Part shown: one piece after another, positions 7,633 to 15,412 of the stretch | Layout: the number at the start of each line of letters is the position of its first letter | Position numbering within the stretch: position 1 is the stretch's first letter | Assembly (NCBI GenBank): GCA_017478205.1 | Contig: JAFVDZ010000055.1 | Span: forward strand, 1-46,057 | DNA length: 46,057 nt | Source of the DNA: Spirochaetales bacterium | Lineage (GTDB): Bacteria > Spirochaetota > Spirochaetia > Sphaerochaetales > Sphaerochaetaceae | Reading direction: 5' to 3' | The notes under the pieces: model-generated | Told to the model about the DNA's origin: nothing | The model's database searches: none | What the model saw: only the letters and a program-made list of their open reading frames with translations | Position numbers and translations under genes: made by a program

Positions 7633-8055
7633 TTATCCGATGGAATAAAGAGGTGAGAAACAAATGGCACAGACCTGGCTTTCCACCGATACGTGGCAAC
7701 GCATCAAAGTAATTCCCGCCACAAACTCGCAGTTCCTCCGTGATCCTGTGCCCCTGGCCTGGAATGATATCTCCTGCATGCTGTATTCTCCGCAATGTGG
7801 GCATCTGTATCTGTACTTGTCGAATCTCAGTTCTGTGAGTCTCTTTCCGATACTCAGATGTCTCAGGTTCACCGCATAGATATCGTGCACATGCATCCTG
7901 CAGCCACATCGGGCGCATGTCCTATCATTACTGTCTGCGAGCTCTCCATGGATGAGGTAGACCTCTCTGCCTGTTTAGGTCCATCTTGCTTCTGTTTGTG
8001 TATTGGTAAATCCTTCCACGTTGAGGGAATTGTGATATAGTTTGCCATGGGTCAT
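7633..8055 (-). pseudogene. ISL3-type transposase N-terminus, decayed
   Basis: Reading from an ATG at 8055 (AGGAG upstream), the frame gives MTHGKLYHNSL..., a stop codon at 7977-7975 after 26 residues, then an open stretch with two zinc knuckles: CARC followed by HVHD, and YRCPHCGE before ISFQARG. This is the N-terminal zinc-finger pattern of ISL3-family transposases, normally 400 residues or more. After ISFQARG the expected continuation GHRITEELR appears in another frame, so there is a frameshift near 7750. The helix-turn-helix and DDE catalytic region are absent. The element is therefore a dead fragment. It borders the toxin-antitoxin pair and may mark how that pair arrived. Confidence 0.7.
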
Positions 8056-8072
8056 CTCTCCTGTTTTTTTTC

Positions 8073-8098
8073 GCTAATTTAAACTTAAGAGTAGACCC
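8073..8098 (-). repeat. Candidate terminal inverted-repeat end of the ISL3 relic
   Basis: On the minus strand a segment beginning GGGTCTACTCTTAAGTTT lies about 20 nt upstream of the transposase ribosome-binding site. ISL3 elements commonly begin GGGTCT or GGCTCT at this distance. I could not find a matching opposite end in the window, so the assignment rests on position and the first bases only. Confidence 0.35.
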
Positions 8099-8110
8099 TA
8101 TTTTTTTCAA

Positions 8111-8331
8111 TATCTGTTATCTATTTCTTCATCCCCCAAAAAAAGTGATTGACCCTCATAAAATCTCAAAATCTACTTATAGCTACCCAGGGTTGTACTA
8201 TAGGACAGTTTTTAACTTACATAAGAATTTGAAATGTCAGAACATAGCTTTATAAACTCTCTTGATGTGGCGCTTAAAATAGAGGAAACTCGAGAAGAAG
8301 ATAAAATATAGTAAAAGTCAAGGAATAGAAA
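8111..8331. other. Intergenic stretch beyond the IS relic
   Basis: These 220 bases between the ISL3 relic and the TPR gene hold no clear gene. A 25-codon ORF (8234-8311, MSEHSFINSL...) has no ribosome-binding site and is not called. The TPR gene has its own AAGGA just before 8332. Confidence 0.4.
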
Positions 8332-9546
8332 ATGAAGATAGAACCAAGACCAATGTGCTCATGTGGCAAAGTTCATCCTTTAGGAGAGAGCTGTGATATT
8401 TCTCAGAACAATCTCGATGAACTGAAAACAGCTTATGATAGAGCATTGAAGGAGTTTGGCAAGGATAGTGCTGTCACAGCTACTATCGGTATGAACATTG
8501 CTCTTAGTGGAAATGATGCTGAAAAGATAGAGATAGCTGCACGAGAAATCTTGAGGACTATGGAAAAGACCAACATCCTCTATCTTCAATCCTACTTCAT
8601 CCTGCTTCAGACCTTTACAGATAGGAGAATGAAAAAGGAAGCATTTGCAGTAGTAGATGAAATCTATTCATACCTTGAAACCGAAGAGGCCCAGACTTTC
8701 ACAAAGGAAGTCATGATAAACTTTGCAGGTAGCAGTGGACTATTCCTAAAGGCCTTTGGTGAGAAGACTGCAACTCGTTACATCGATAAAGCTATAGACT
8801 TTGCAAAGGACAAGAGCCTTGAAGAGAGTGAAGGATATGCTCTTCTTCTCACAGCCAAAGCGCAGATATTGGAAGGGGATAGCCTGATGTGTGTCGATTC
8901 TCTTCCTCTCATGGAAGAAGCATTCAACATTCTAGTAAAGGTCGATGGATATGAAGCGAAGCTCACAGAACAAATGTTTGAGGACATCATGGACCTCCAC
9001 ATCAAATTCAAGAGTGAAAAGAGCTATGTTGATGCCTACCTTGATAAGATTCTCTCTTCGATCGAAGACAAGGAAAGTGATACATATATCTCTTATGCTC
9101 TCACTCCAGGTGCCTACTATATAAATAGAGGTATGGAAGATGAAGCGATAGAACTTGCAGATCGTTTCATCGAAAAAAGAGAAGGAACTGATCCACTACA
9201 TCTTCAAGCAATCTACCTCAAGGCTCTAGCAGAGCAGAGCAAGGGCAATCATAGGGCAGCTCTCAGACTATTTACAAAACTCAAGGAGATAACTGTTGGT
9301 TTCTATCGTGATGGTTCATCACAGATCGGTACAGTGCTTTCCTCTATCGCTTTCAACGCAGAAAAGGTCGGTCGCTATGAACTTGCAGCCAAATCTCTTG
9401 AGGAGCTTATAGCAAGAAACGCTCCTTCTCCATCCCTTGGTTCAAGACTAGATGTACTGATGAAACTCAGGGAGCTCTATCAGCTTTCGGGTCACCAAGA
9501 TCTTGCAGATGAAATTGATATGGCACTTAGCAATCTGAAACCTTAA
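8332..9546 (+). CDS. TPR-like helical repeat protein with N-terminal Cys motif
   Basis: A 404-residue, mostly helical protein with repeated amphipathic helix pairs of TPR type (for example around AIYLKALAEQSKGNHRAALRLF, about 287-308, and VGRYELAAKSLEELI, about 343-357). The N-terminus has a compact Cys/His cluster, Cys9, Cys11, His15 and Cys21 (CSCGKVH...GESC), which could bind one zinc. No signal peptide, so cytosolic. It ends convergently with the FAD dehydrogenase gene; the two stop codons share TTAA and overlap by 4 nt. Such proteins are usually scaffolds; nothing in the sequence names a partner. Confidence 0.65.
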   Translation: MKIEPRPMCSCGKVHPLGESCDISQNNLDELKTAYDRALKEFGKDSAVTATIGMNIALSGNDAEKIEIAAREILRTMEKTNILYLQSYFILLQTFTDRRMKKEAFAVVDEIYSYLETEEAQTFTKEVMINFAGSSGLFLKAFGEKTATRYIDKAIDFAKDKSLEESEGYALLLTAKAQILEGDSLMCVDSLPLMEEAFNILVKVDGYEAKLTEQMFEDIMDLHIKFKSEKSYVDAYLDKILSSIEDKESDTYISYALTPGAYYINRGMEDEAIELADRFIEKREGTDPLHLQAIYLKALAEQSKGNHRAALRLFTKLKEITVGFYRDGSSQIGTVLSSIAFNAEKVGRYELAAKSLEELIARNAPSPSLGSRLDVLMKLRELYQLSGHQDLADEIDMALSNLKP

Positions 9547-11072
9547 TTTTCTTTCTTCCCAATCAAGATATTTGCAGCGGCAATGCCATCGAGGGCAGCT
9601 GAGACAATGCCACCTGCATACCCAGCTCCCTCACCTACAGGATAAAGTCCCTCAAGTTGTGTAAAATCCTCTCCTCTGAGGATTCTGACAGGTGAGCTTG
9701 TCCTAGTTTCAGGTGCCATGAGGACAGCATCGTTTGTTATGAAGCGACCTCGTGTCATTCTTCCAAAGTCATTAAAGCCGTCCCTCAGACGGGATGTTAT
9801 GATTTCAGGAAGCACCTCATCGATCTTTCTTGAGACAACACCTGGCGCATATGAAACTTTTGGAAGCGAAGTGCTCTCCTTGTTCTGTATAAAGTCTCCC
9901 ATTCTTTGACATGGAGCCTTATAACCATTCATGAAGCAATTTCTTTCAATCTCTTCAAGATATCTCATCATCCCAAGAGTATCCTGATATGGGATATCCT
10001 CTCTCTTGAGCTGGACAACCATTCCACTGTTTGCCCATCTACCACCTCTATTTGATGGACTCATGCCATTGACAACCAATGCATTCTCTTCAGTGCTTGC
10101 GGGAACAACAAAGCCACCTGGACACATACAGAATGAGTATACTCCCCTCTCACGAACCTGAGTTACGAAGCGATAGCTTGCTGCAGGAAGATATAATCCT
10201 CGCCCATTTGCACTATGATATTGCATCTCATCGATAAGAATCTGAGGATGCTCAAGGCGAACACCAATTGCCACATCCTTAGCTTCTAGGCTATATCCCT
10301 CTTCATGAAGGAATCGATAGACATCCCGAGCTGAGTGACCTGTTGCCAGAATTACAGGACCACGAAACTCACTTCCATCTTGGCATCTGACACCAACTAC
10401 ACTATCTCCCTTTCTGATAAGAGATGTTACTTTGGTGCCAAAATGAACTTCACCACCATATTTAATTATTGTGTTCCTGATATTTTCAATGACACGAGGA
10501 AGTTTATCTGTTCCAATATGTGGATGAGCATCTGAGAGAATATCCTGAGATGCACCATGCTGGCAGAAGAGGGAGAGAACTTTGTTCACATCTCCCCTTT
10601 TTACACTTCTTGTATATAGCTTCCCATCTGAGAATGCACCTGCACCACCCTCACCGAAGGCATAATTCGATTCAGTATCAAGTACACCATCTCTTGAAAG
10701 AGTTGCAGTATCTACCCTTCTCTTATGGACATCCTTTCCTCTCTCAAGCACGATTGGTCTGTATCCATGTTCAAGCAGCGTCAATGATGCAAACAATCCA
10801 GCAGGTCCACTTCCAACAACTATTACAGAATCCTTGCAAGCTTCCTTGAATGGTGTGATATCGTAGATCACTTTTTCTTCTTCACCGATGAAAACTCTGA
10901 CTCTACCCTGGATTTTTACATCCATTCTTCTTGCATCGATGCTTTTCTTTATAAACCTTACACCATTGATATCTTCACTCTTGAGTTTGAGTTTTCTTGC
11001 AACAAAACTCTTGAGCTTTTCTGCAACCCCAGCTTCCATAGGGGTTAGAACAACATCCAATTCCTTGATCAT
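9543..11072 (-). CDS. FAD-dependent dehydrogenase, COG2509 type
   Basis: A 509-residue flavoprotein. After an N-terminal domain of about 80 residues (RARRMDVK-like basic strand typical of COG2509), the FAD-binding dinucleotide fold starts at about 84 with VVGSGPAGLFAS, followed by VLERG, YAFGEGGAGAFSDGKL (about 138-153), an ATGHSARD motif (about 243-250) and a C-terminal GEGAGYAGGI (about 478-487) that completes the FAD site. Members are widespread but poorly characterised oxidoreductases; the substrate is unknown. The ATG at 11072 has no ribosome-binding site, and a TATATT box ends 6 nt before it, so its mRNA may be leaderless. Divergent from the ABC-F gene. Confidence 0.85.
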   Translation of the reverse strand: MIKELDVVLTPMEAGVAEKLKSFVARKLKLKSEDINGVRFIKKSIDARRMDVKIQGRVRVFIGEEEKVIYDITPFKEACKDSVIVVGSGPAGLFASLTLLEHGYRPIVLERGKDVHKRRVDTATLSRDGVLDTESNYAFGEGGAGAFSDGKLYTRSVKRGDVNKVLSLFCQHGASQDILSDAHPHIGTDKLPRVIENIRNTIIKYGGEVHFGTKVTSLIRKGDSVVGVRCQDGSEFRGPVILATGHSARDVYRFLHEEGYSLEAKDVAIGVRLEHPQILIDEMQYHSANGRGLYLPAASYRFVTQVRERGVYSFCMCPGGFVVPASTEENALVVNGMSPSNRGGRWANSGMVVQLKREDIPYQDTLGMMRYLEEIERNCFMNGYKAPCQRMGDFIQNKESTSLPKVSYAPGVVSRKIDEVLPEIITSRLRDGFNDFGRMTRGRFITNDAVLMAPETRTSSPVRILRGEDFTQLEGLYPVGEGAGYAGGIVSAALDGIAAANILIGKKEN

Positions 11073-11135
11073 GTGCTTAATATATCAGCAACGTTCTTGA
11101 GAGAGAAGATATTTAATTGTTATTATCCCTGTGTT
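11073..11135. promoter_or_regulatory. Compact divergent promoter with two leaderless-type starts
   Basis: Only 63 nt separate the two start codons. Plus strand: TTGAGA (11097-11102), an 18-nt spacer, TATTAT (11121-11126), then 9 nt to the ATG at 11136. Minus strand: TATATT ends 6 nt before the ATG at 11072, with TTCTCT 17 nt further upstream. Neither start has a Shine-Dalgarno. Promoter assignment is by consensus matching. Confidence 0.5.
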
Positions 11136-12989
11136 ATGAATGTCCTTTCCATAGAGAATCTAATGAAGACTGTTAATGATGAGCCTCTCTTTTCTGAGGT
11201 CTCTCTTGGCCTTGAACATAATGAAAAAGTAGGTATTGTTGGCAAGAACGGAGCTGGCAAGTCTACATTTTTGAAAGTGATCAGTGGAATCCTCCACCCA
11301 GATGAAGGAAAGATCAGCAAAGCCTCTGATGCAGATATGGTCATGCTTGACCAGACTGTTTCCTTCAAGGAAGGAACAACCATCAAAGAGTACTTCTATG
11401 AAGGGCAGGGTCACAGACTCGATATACTTAGAGATAGTGAAAAGGCACTTGTAAGTGGAAACGACAAAGAGTATCAGCGCCTATTGCCTCTGTTGACAAA
11501 TCTCGACTGCTACAAGCTTGAAGTCGATTTCGTCTCTTTACTTACAGATATGGGTCTGAATCTTCCACTTGATACCAAGATGGAAAAGCTATCTGGTGGT
11601 GAACAGAAGAAGGTTGCAATCGCAAGAGTCTTTGCAGTCAAACCCTCAATCATCCTACTTGATGAAATCACGAACCATCTAGATATCAAGACAATAGAAT
11701 ATATCGAGTCCTATATTCAAAATGTCAATGCAGCAGTAATCCTAGTTACTCACGACAGATATATTCTCAACTCAGTCTGCTCTACAATCTGGGAGTTAGA
11801 TAGAGGACACTTCTATAACCATCCAGGATCATATGAAAGTTATCTTGAAAGAAGAGCTGAAAGGATCGACATGGAACAAAAGGAGCAGGATAGACTCCAG
11901 AACATCCTCAATCGTGAGTTGATTTGGCTATCTCGCGGTCCTCAAGCGAGAACAGGAAAGGACAAGAATAGAAAAGAAAGGATCATGAACATGCTTTCTC
12001 AAAGAAAGAATGTCCAGGATGTAAAGCAGGTCCAGTTCTCATCTCTCGAAAGAAGACTTGGAAAGAAGATTCTCGATATCGAAGGTGTTGGTTATTCCTA
12101 TGGAGAGAGGACACTCTTTAAAGATGTCACATACGACTTCAAGAAAGGAGACCGTATTGGCATCGTTGGTGATAATGGAAGTGGGAAATCAACATTCCTT
12201 GATATAATTACAGGCGCTCTAAAACAGACCGAGGGAACGATAGATGTAGGTATAAACACCTATTTTGGCTATTATGACCAGCTTGGAAGGAACCTCGACA
12301 CAAAGAAGACAGCTTTGGAGTATATCAATGAAATCGGATCTAGAATTCTCATGGGAAGCGGAGAAGTTTCCTCCTCCCGTTTCCTTGAAATCTTTGGCTT
12401 TCCTGTCTCAAGACAGAGAACTGAAGTATCTGTATTTTCAGGTGGTGAGAAACGAAGATTATATCTATTGTCAAAGATTGCAAGAAACCCTAATTTCCTA
12501 GTTCTCGATGAACCAACAAACGACCTGGATATCAAGACAATGGAGAATCTGGAGGAGTATATATCCTCATTTCCTGGCTGCGTTCTGATAGTAAGCCACG
12601 ACAGAGCCTTCCTCGACTGCACTTGTGATATGCTCTTGATACTGGAAGATGGGAAGATGACACTCTTTCCAGGTCACTACTCCCAGTACAAGGAACAGAA
12701 AGACAAGATAAAGGCTGAAAAGGCAGAGAATAAGAGTGAAGGCAAGAAAAACTGGAAGATGCCTAGAGAAAAGAAAGGCCTATCATTCAAAGAGAAAAAA
12801 GAATTCGAAGAGCTGGAAATAGAAATTAGCTCACTTGAAGAACTTATTTCCCGTCTTGAAGAAAGCTTTGCAACTTCCGATGTAACTGAAGATGGAAATC
12901 TTCAGGAGCGAACACAGAAATATGAAAAGGCAAAGCAGGAGAAGGATGAAAAGGAAGAGCGCTGGCTCTATCTTGCTACAAAGGAGTAA
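11136..12989 (+). CDS. ABC-F family ATPase (Uup/Ettl-like)
   Basis: A 617-residue soluble protein with two ABC domains and no membrane segments, the ABC-F arrangement that acts on ribosomes as translation factors. First domain: Walker A GKNGAGKST (about 36-44), signature LSGGEQKK (about 151-158), Walker B LLDEITNHLD (about 174-183; Ile in place of the usual Pro). Second domain: GDNGSGKST (about 346-354), FSGGEKRR (about 437), VLDEPTNDLD (about 460). A linker with basic helices and a C-terminal coiled coil (last 80 residues) fit Uup-like members. I chose the ATG at 11136 because it starts the conserved MNVLSIENL; the frame extends 21 codons upstream but reads into promoter sequence. The stop abuts the convergent membrane-protein stop with no gap. 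Confidence 0.88.
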   Translation: MNVLSIENLMKTVNDEPLFSEVSLGLEHNEKVGIVGKNGAGKSTFLKVISGILHPDEGKISKASDADMVMLDQTVSFKEGTTIKEYFYEGQGHRLDILRDSEKALVSGNDKEYQRLLPLLTNLDCYKLEVDFVSLLTDMGLNLPLDTKMEKLSGGEQKKVAIARVFAVKPSIILLDEITNHLDIKTIEYIESYIQNVNAAVILVTHDRYILNSVCSTIWELDRGHFYNHPGSYESYLERRAERIDMEQKEQDRLQNILNRELIWLSRGPQARTGKDKNRKERIMNMLSQRKNVQDVKQVQFSSLERRLGKKILDIEGVGYSYGERTLFKDVTYDFKKGDRIGIVGDNGSGKSTFLDIITGALKQTEGTIDVGINTYFGYYDQLGRNLDTKKTALEYINEIGSRILMGSGEVSSSRFLEIFGFPVSRQRTEVSVFSGGEKRRLYLLSKIARNPNFLVLDEPTNDLDIKTMENLEEYISSFPGCVLIVSHDRAFLDCTCDMLLILEDGKMTLFPGHYSQYKEQKDKIKAEKAENKSEGKKNWKMPREKKGLSFKEKKEFEELEIEISSLEELISRLEESFATSDVTEDGNLQERTQKYEKAKQEKDEKEERWLYLATKE

Positions 12990-14093
12990 TTACAAAAGAG
13001 CATAGAATGGGTATAGGATTATCTGGATTGCAGAAAGCTCTGTTGTCTGAAGTATAACGCCTTTCTTTATCAAGAAAAAACCTAATGAGATCATGATAAA
13101 GCCAACAATGTAGAAGGCAATCTGTTTTCTGAGAAGCATCAGCACTTCTCTTGCAATTGGCATCAATTCTCTATCAGATAGCTCTATATTCATGCTCTGA
13201 AGCAGCTTCTCCCCCTTAGCAACATGCTCATTTAGTTTCCTTAGTTCAATCAAGACTCCATCAACTACAGATCTTTCCCTGATTATACTGATTACATAAG
13301 GAAGCAAGGATCTTGCAGTTCTGATAAGTCCAACAATAAAGAGCAGTATGGAAGATGCCATAAACATGGCAGAAATATATGCGCTAAGGCGTTTACCAAA
13401 GATTGGGGTGACCGAGAACATGATCGAAAAGAGATAGAGAAGGAGAATTTCAAGACTCCTTCTATACTTATTCGAGAATGAAAGTCTGATGAACTTGGTC
13501 ATCTGTGACTTGATATAGTTCTTTGCAGTTTTGACCAGCGTCTCCTTGAGTTGATGTTCCTTCTCGATCAGATCCTCATTCATCTTCTTGAGATTCTTAT
13601 AGACGTCTGTAAGCTGGTTCTCTTCAAGATAGTTACCAGCAAAGCTACCTGCCATCGCACCCATCTTTGCACCGACTACTGCTCCACCGAAAAGACCAAA
13701 GGTCTTCATACCAAACTTCTTGAGTCTAGGTGGGAGATTATCAACGACATGCATCGCCTTTTCAGGGTCTCTCTTGATCTTTTCGATTGTCTTTCCAAAG
13801 AGCTTGCTCATCAAAGTGTTCTTCTTTGGTTTTGGATCTCTTGCAGGTAGTTTGCTTCTAAGTCTTTCAAGAGGTGCAAAATTGCATAGCAACGCCGAAA
13901 TTGCAGATTTTCTTGCATCTAGAGGAACTTCACGGTCAGAAGCGATCTCCTTTAAAAGCAAGACCTCTTCATCACCATTCAACTCATCATTTTCTGTTTC
14001 TTCAGGATAGCTGATGCTTTCGATCTCGACATCTTCTGCCAGATCTTGTGCCCTTTTGAGGTTTACATCATATTTTCTATCATTCAGATCCAT
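12990..14093 (-). CDS. Membrane protein of unknown function with glycine-rich segment
   Basis: A 367-residue protein starting MDLNDRKYDV. The N-terminal 110 residues are charged and cytosolic. A Gly/Ala-rich amphipathic stretch (GLFGGAVVGAKMGAMAGSFA, about 142-161) precedes a helix, and hydrophobic segments follow in the second half (around ILLLYLFSIMFSV, AMFMASSILLFIVGLI, IAFYIVGFIMISLGFFLI and the C-terminal IIILYPFYALL-like end). No family recognised. The start at 14093 is preferred over a TTG 12 codons upstream because that TTG coincides with the -35 box TTGTCG, which is followed by 17 nt, TATATT and 7 nt to the ATG; there is no ribosome-binding site. Divergent from the TetR gene. Confidence 0.65.
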   Translation of the reverse strand: MDLNDRKYDVNLKRAQDLAEDVEIESISYPEETENDELNGDEEVLLLKEIASDREVPLDARKSAISALLCNFAPLERLRSKLPARDPKPKKNTLMSKLFGKTIEKIKRDPEKAMHVVDNLPPRLKKFGMKTFGLFGGAVVGAKMGAMAGSFAGNYLEENQLTDVYKNLKKMNEDLIEKEHQLKETLVKTAKNYIKSQMTKFIRLSFSNKYRRSLEILLLYLFSIMFSVTPIFGKRLSAYISAMFMASSILLFIVGLIRTARSLLPYVISIIRERSVVDGVLIELRKLNEHVAKGEKLLQSMNIELSDRELMPIAREVLMLLRKQIAFYIVGFIMISLGFFLIKKGVILQTTELSAIQIILYPFYALL

Positions 14094-14172
14094 AGTGAAT
14101 AATATATCAATCTTGAGTACAAACGACAAACCACTTTTTAATTAATTCTTTTACTTAGATGAAATAAGAAAA

Positions 14173-14194
14173 TGTTAACGAAAATTCGTTATCA
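14173..14194. promoter_or_regulatory. Operator 1 for the TetR-type regulator (22-bp palindrome)
   Basis: TGTTAACGAAAATTCGTTATCA is an imperfect palindrome built on TAACGAA/TTCGTTA. It matches operator 2 at 14241 in nearly every position (AACG in one copy, ACCG in the other). It lies upstream of the -35 box of the regulator promoter and about 80 nt from the divergent membrane-protein gene. Confidence 0.65.
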
Positions 14195-14210
14195 ATTTAC
14201 TCCCGCCTGG

Positions 14211-14240
14211 TTGACATTGATATCACTTTCAACTTATATT
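14211..14240 (+). promoter_or_regulatory. Promoter of the tetR-tolC-RND operon
   Basis: TTGACA (14211-14216) is followed by 17 nt and TTATAT (14234-14239). Transcription would start near 14247, inside operator 2, so a bound repressor would block initiation. This is the only good promoter before the efflux genes, so the regulator probably controls itself and the whole operon. Confidence 0.65.
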
Positions 14241-14262
14241 TGTTACCGAAAATTCGGTTACA
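14241..14262. promoter_or_regulatory. Operator 2 for the TetR-type regulator (22-bp palindrome)
   Basis: TGTTACCGAAAATTCGGTTACA is a near-perfect palindrome (half-site GTWACCGAA). It overlaps the expected transcription start and lies 68 bp from operator 1, centre to centre. It ends 7 nt before the regulator's ATG. Confidence 0.7.
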
Positions 14263-14269
14263 AAAGAAG

Positions 14270-15412
14270 ATGAAAAGAAACACTAAACTTGAAATCATAG
14301 AATCTGCAATCAAGCTTAAGGCAGACAACCCATTAGATAATCCAAGTCTTCAAGACATAGTCACAAGCATTGGAATATCCAAAGCTGCCGTCTACAGACA
14401 TTTCAAGAACAAGCAGGAACTTGATGATGAAATCGATAGTGTCCTGAATGAGGATGCAGCAAGATTCTTTGAAATTGCCAGCCAGAATCCCAAAGATATT
14501 ACTCCTATACTGATTCTTCTTGCCAACTACTGCGTCAAGAAGAATCACCATATGAGAGTTCTTTTCATGAAGATAATGAAAAACGCCGTTCTCAGGTCAA
14601 AATTTTGTCAGCTAATTACAGGTAAAGGCTACAGAGAAGATACAATTGCGACAATCTTCATGGCTACACTCTTTGGCATACACGTAGAAGAGTTGAGAAT
14701 TACCAAGAAAGACGTCAAGGAAAATGAAATTGAGAAGATTGTCAACCATATAATCACATGTCTTGATAATGGTATTCTTGAATTCAACGATATCGATAAG
14801 AATAAAATTCATAAAATCTTTATGAATTCCATTCCAAAAGATGAAGATATCAAGGAAGATAAGTATCTAAATGCATTGAGCGACCTGATCGTCAAAAGTG
14901 GGATATCCTCGATCACAATCAAGAATATTGCCCTAACTCTTGGCCAGGCTGAAAGCACACTCTACTCTAAATTCACAACCAAGGAGGAGATGATAAGGTA
15001 CACAGCAAGAAAGGAGCTCAAAAACCTGCTCTGCCCTCTTCAAAAGAAGATGGAAGAGTATGACGAGAGCTCAGAAAAGCTAATTGCAATGTTTTCATTC
15101 ATTTCGAACTACATTGCCCTTTCTCCTGAACTGACAAGCTATATCCTTCTTCTCTGCATCCCTAGAAATCAAGAAAAGGAACATTTTATAGTAGAGGATT
15201 TCTACAACATGATTTCCTGTATTCCTATACAGGATATACATGTCAAATATGATTCAAACATCGAGCACTTGAAATTCTGGTGCTTTGCCCTTGCAGTTGT
15301 TCTAGGCATAACCACTAGACAACAGACTTTTAAGGATAGAAAGGATAGTATCTTTTCCATCTTCGATTATATAAGAAACGGAATATATACCGACAATAAG
15401 GAGAATATATGA
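14270..15412 (+). CDS. Tandem TetR-type regulator with two helix-turn-helix units
   Basis: A 380-residue protein, about twice the usual TetR length. The first TetR DNA-binding unit is at about 5-50, with the helix-turn-helix around SLQDIVTSIGISKAAVYRHF (27-46). A second at about 198-245 has TIKNIALTLGQAESTLYSKF (217-236), with the same LYxxF ending and following KEEM-type helix. Each is followed by about 130 residues of helical, ligand-domain-like sequence. The chain therefore looks like two fused TetR subunits that could form a single-chain pseudo-dimer. I start at the ATG at 14270 (purine-rich AAAGAAG just before it) because the ten upstream codons overlap operator 2. The stop overlaps the TolC gene start by 4 nt. 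It most likely represses its own operon and the efflux genes. Confidence 0.8.
   Translation: MKRNTKLEIIESAIKLKADNPLDNPSLQDIVTSIGISKAAVYRHFKNKQELDDEIDSVLNEDAARFFEIASQNPKDITPILILLANYCVKKNHHMRVLFMKIMKNAVLRSKFCQLITGKGYREDTIATIFMATLFGIHVEELRITKKDVKENEIEKIVNHIITCLDNGILEFNDIDKNKIHKIFMNSIPKDEDIKEDKYLNALSDLIVKSGISSITIKNIALTLGQAESTLYSKFTTKEEMIRYTARKELKNLLCPLQKKMEEYDESSEKLIAMFSFISNYIALSPELTSYILLLCIPRNQEKEHFIVEDFYNMISCIPIQDIHVKYDSNIEHLKFWCFALAVVLGITTRQQTFKDRKDSIFSIFDYIRNGIYTDNKENI

Noticed and set aside
7795-8040. Plus-strand ORFs across the ISL3 relic
   Set aside because: They are antisense to the transposase fragment, whose zinc knuckles and ISFQARG motif are clear on the minus strand.
8234-8311. 25-codon ORF MSEHSFINSL... 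before the TPR gene
   Set aside because: No Shine-Dalgarno and no recognisable family; it probably arises by chance in the intergenic region.
14173-14262. The two 22-bp palindromes as a CRISPR-like repeat
   Set aside because: Only two copies with a promoter between them; operators explain them.
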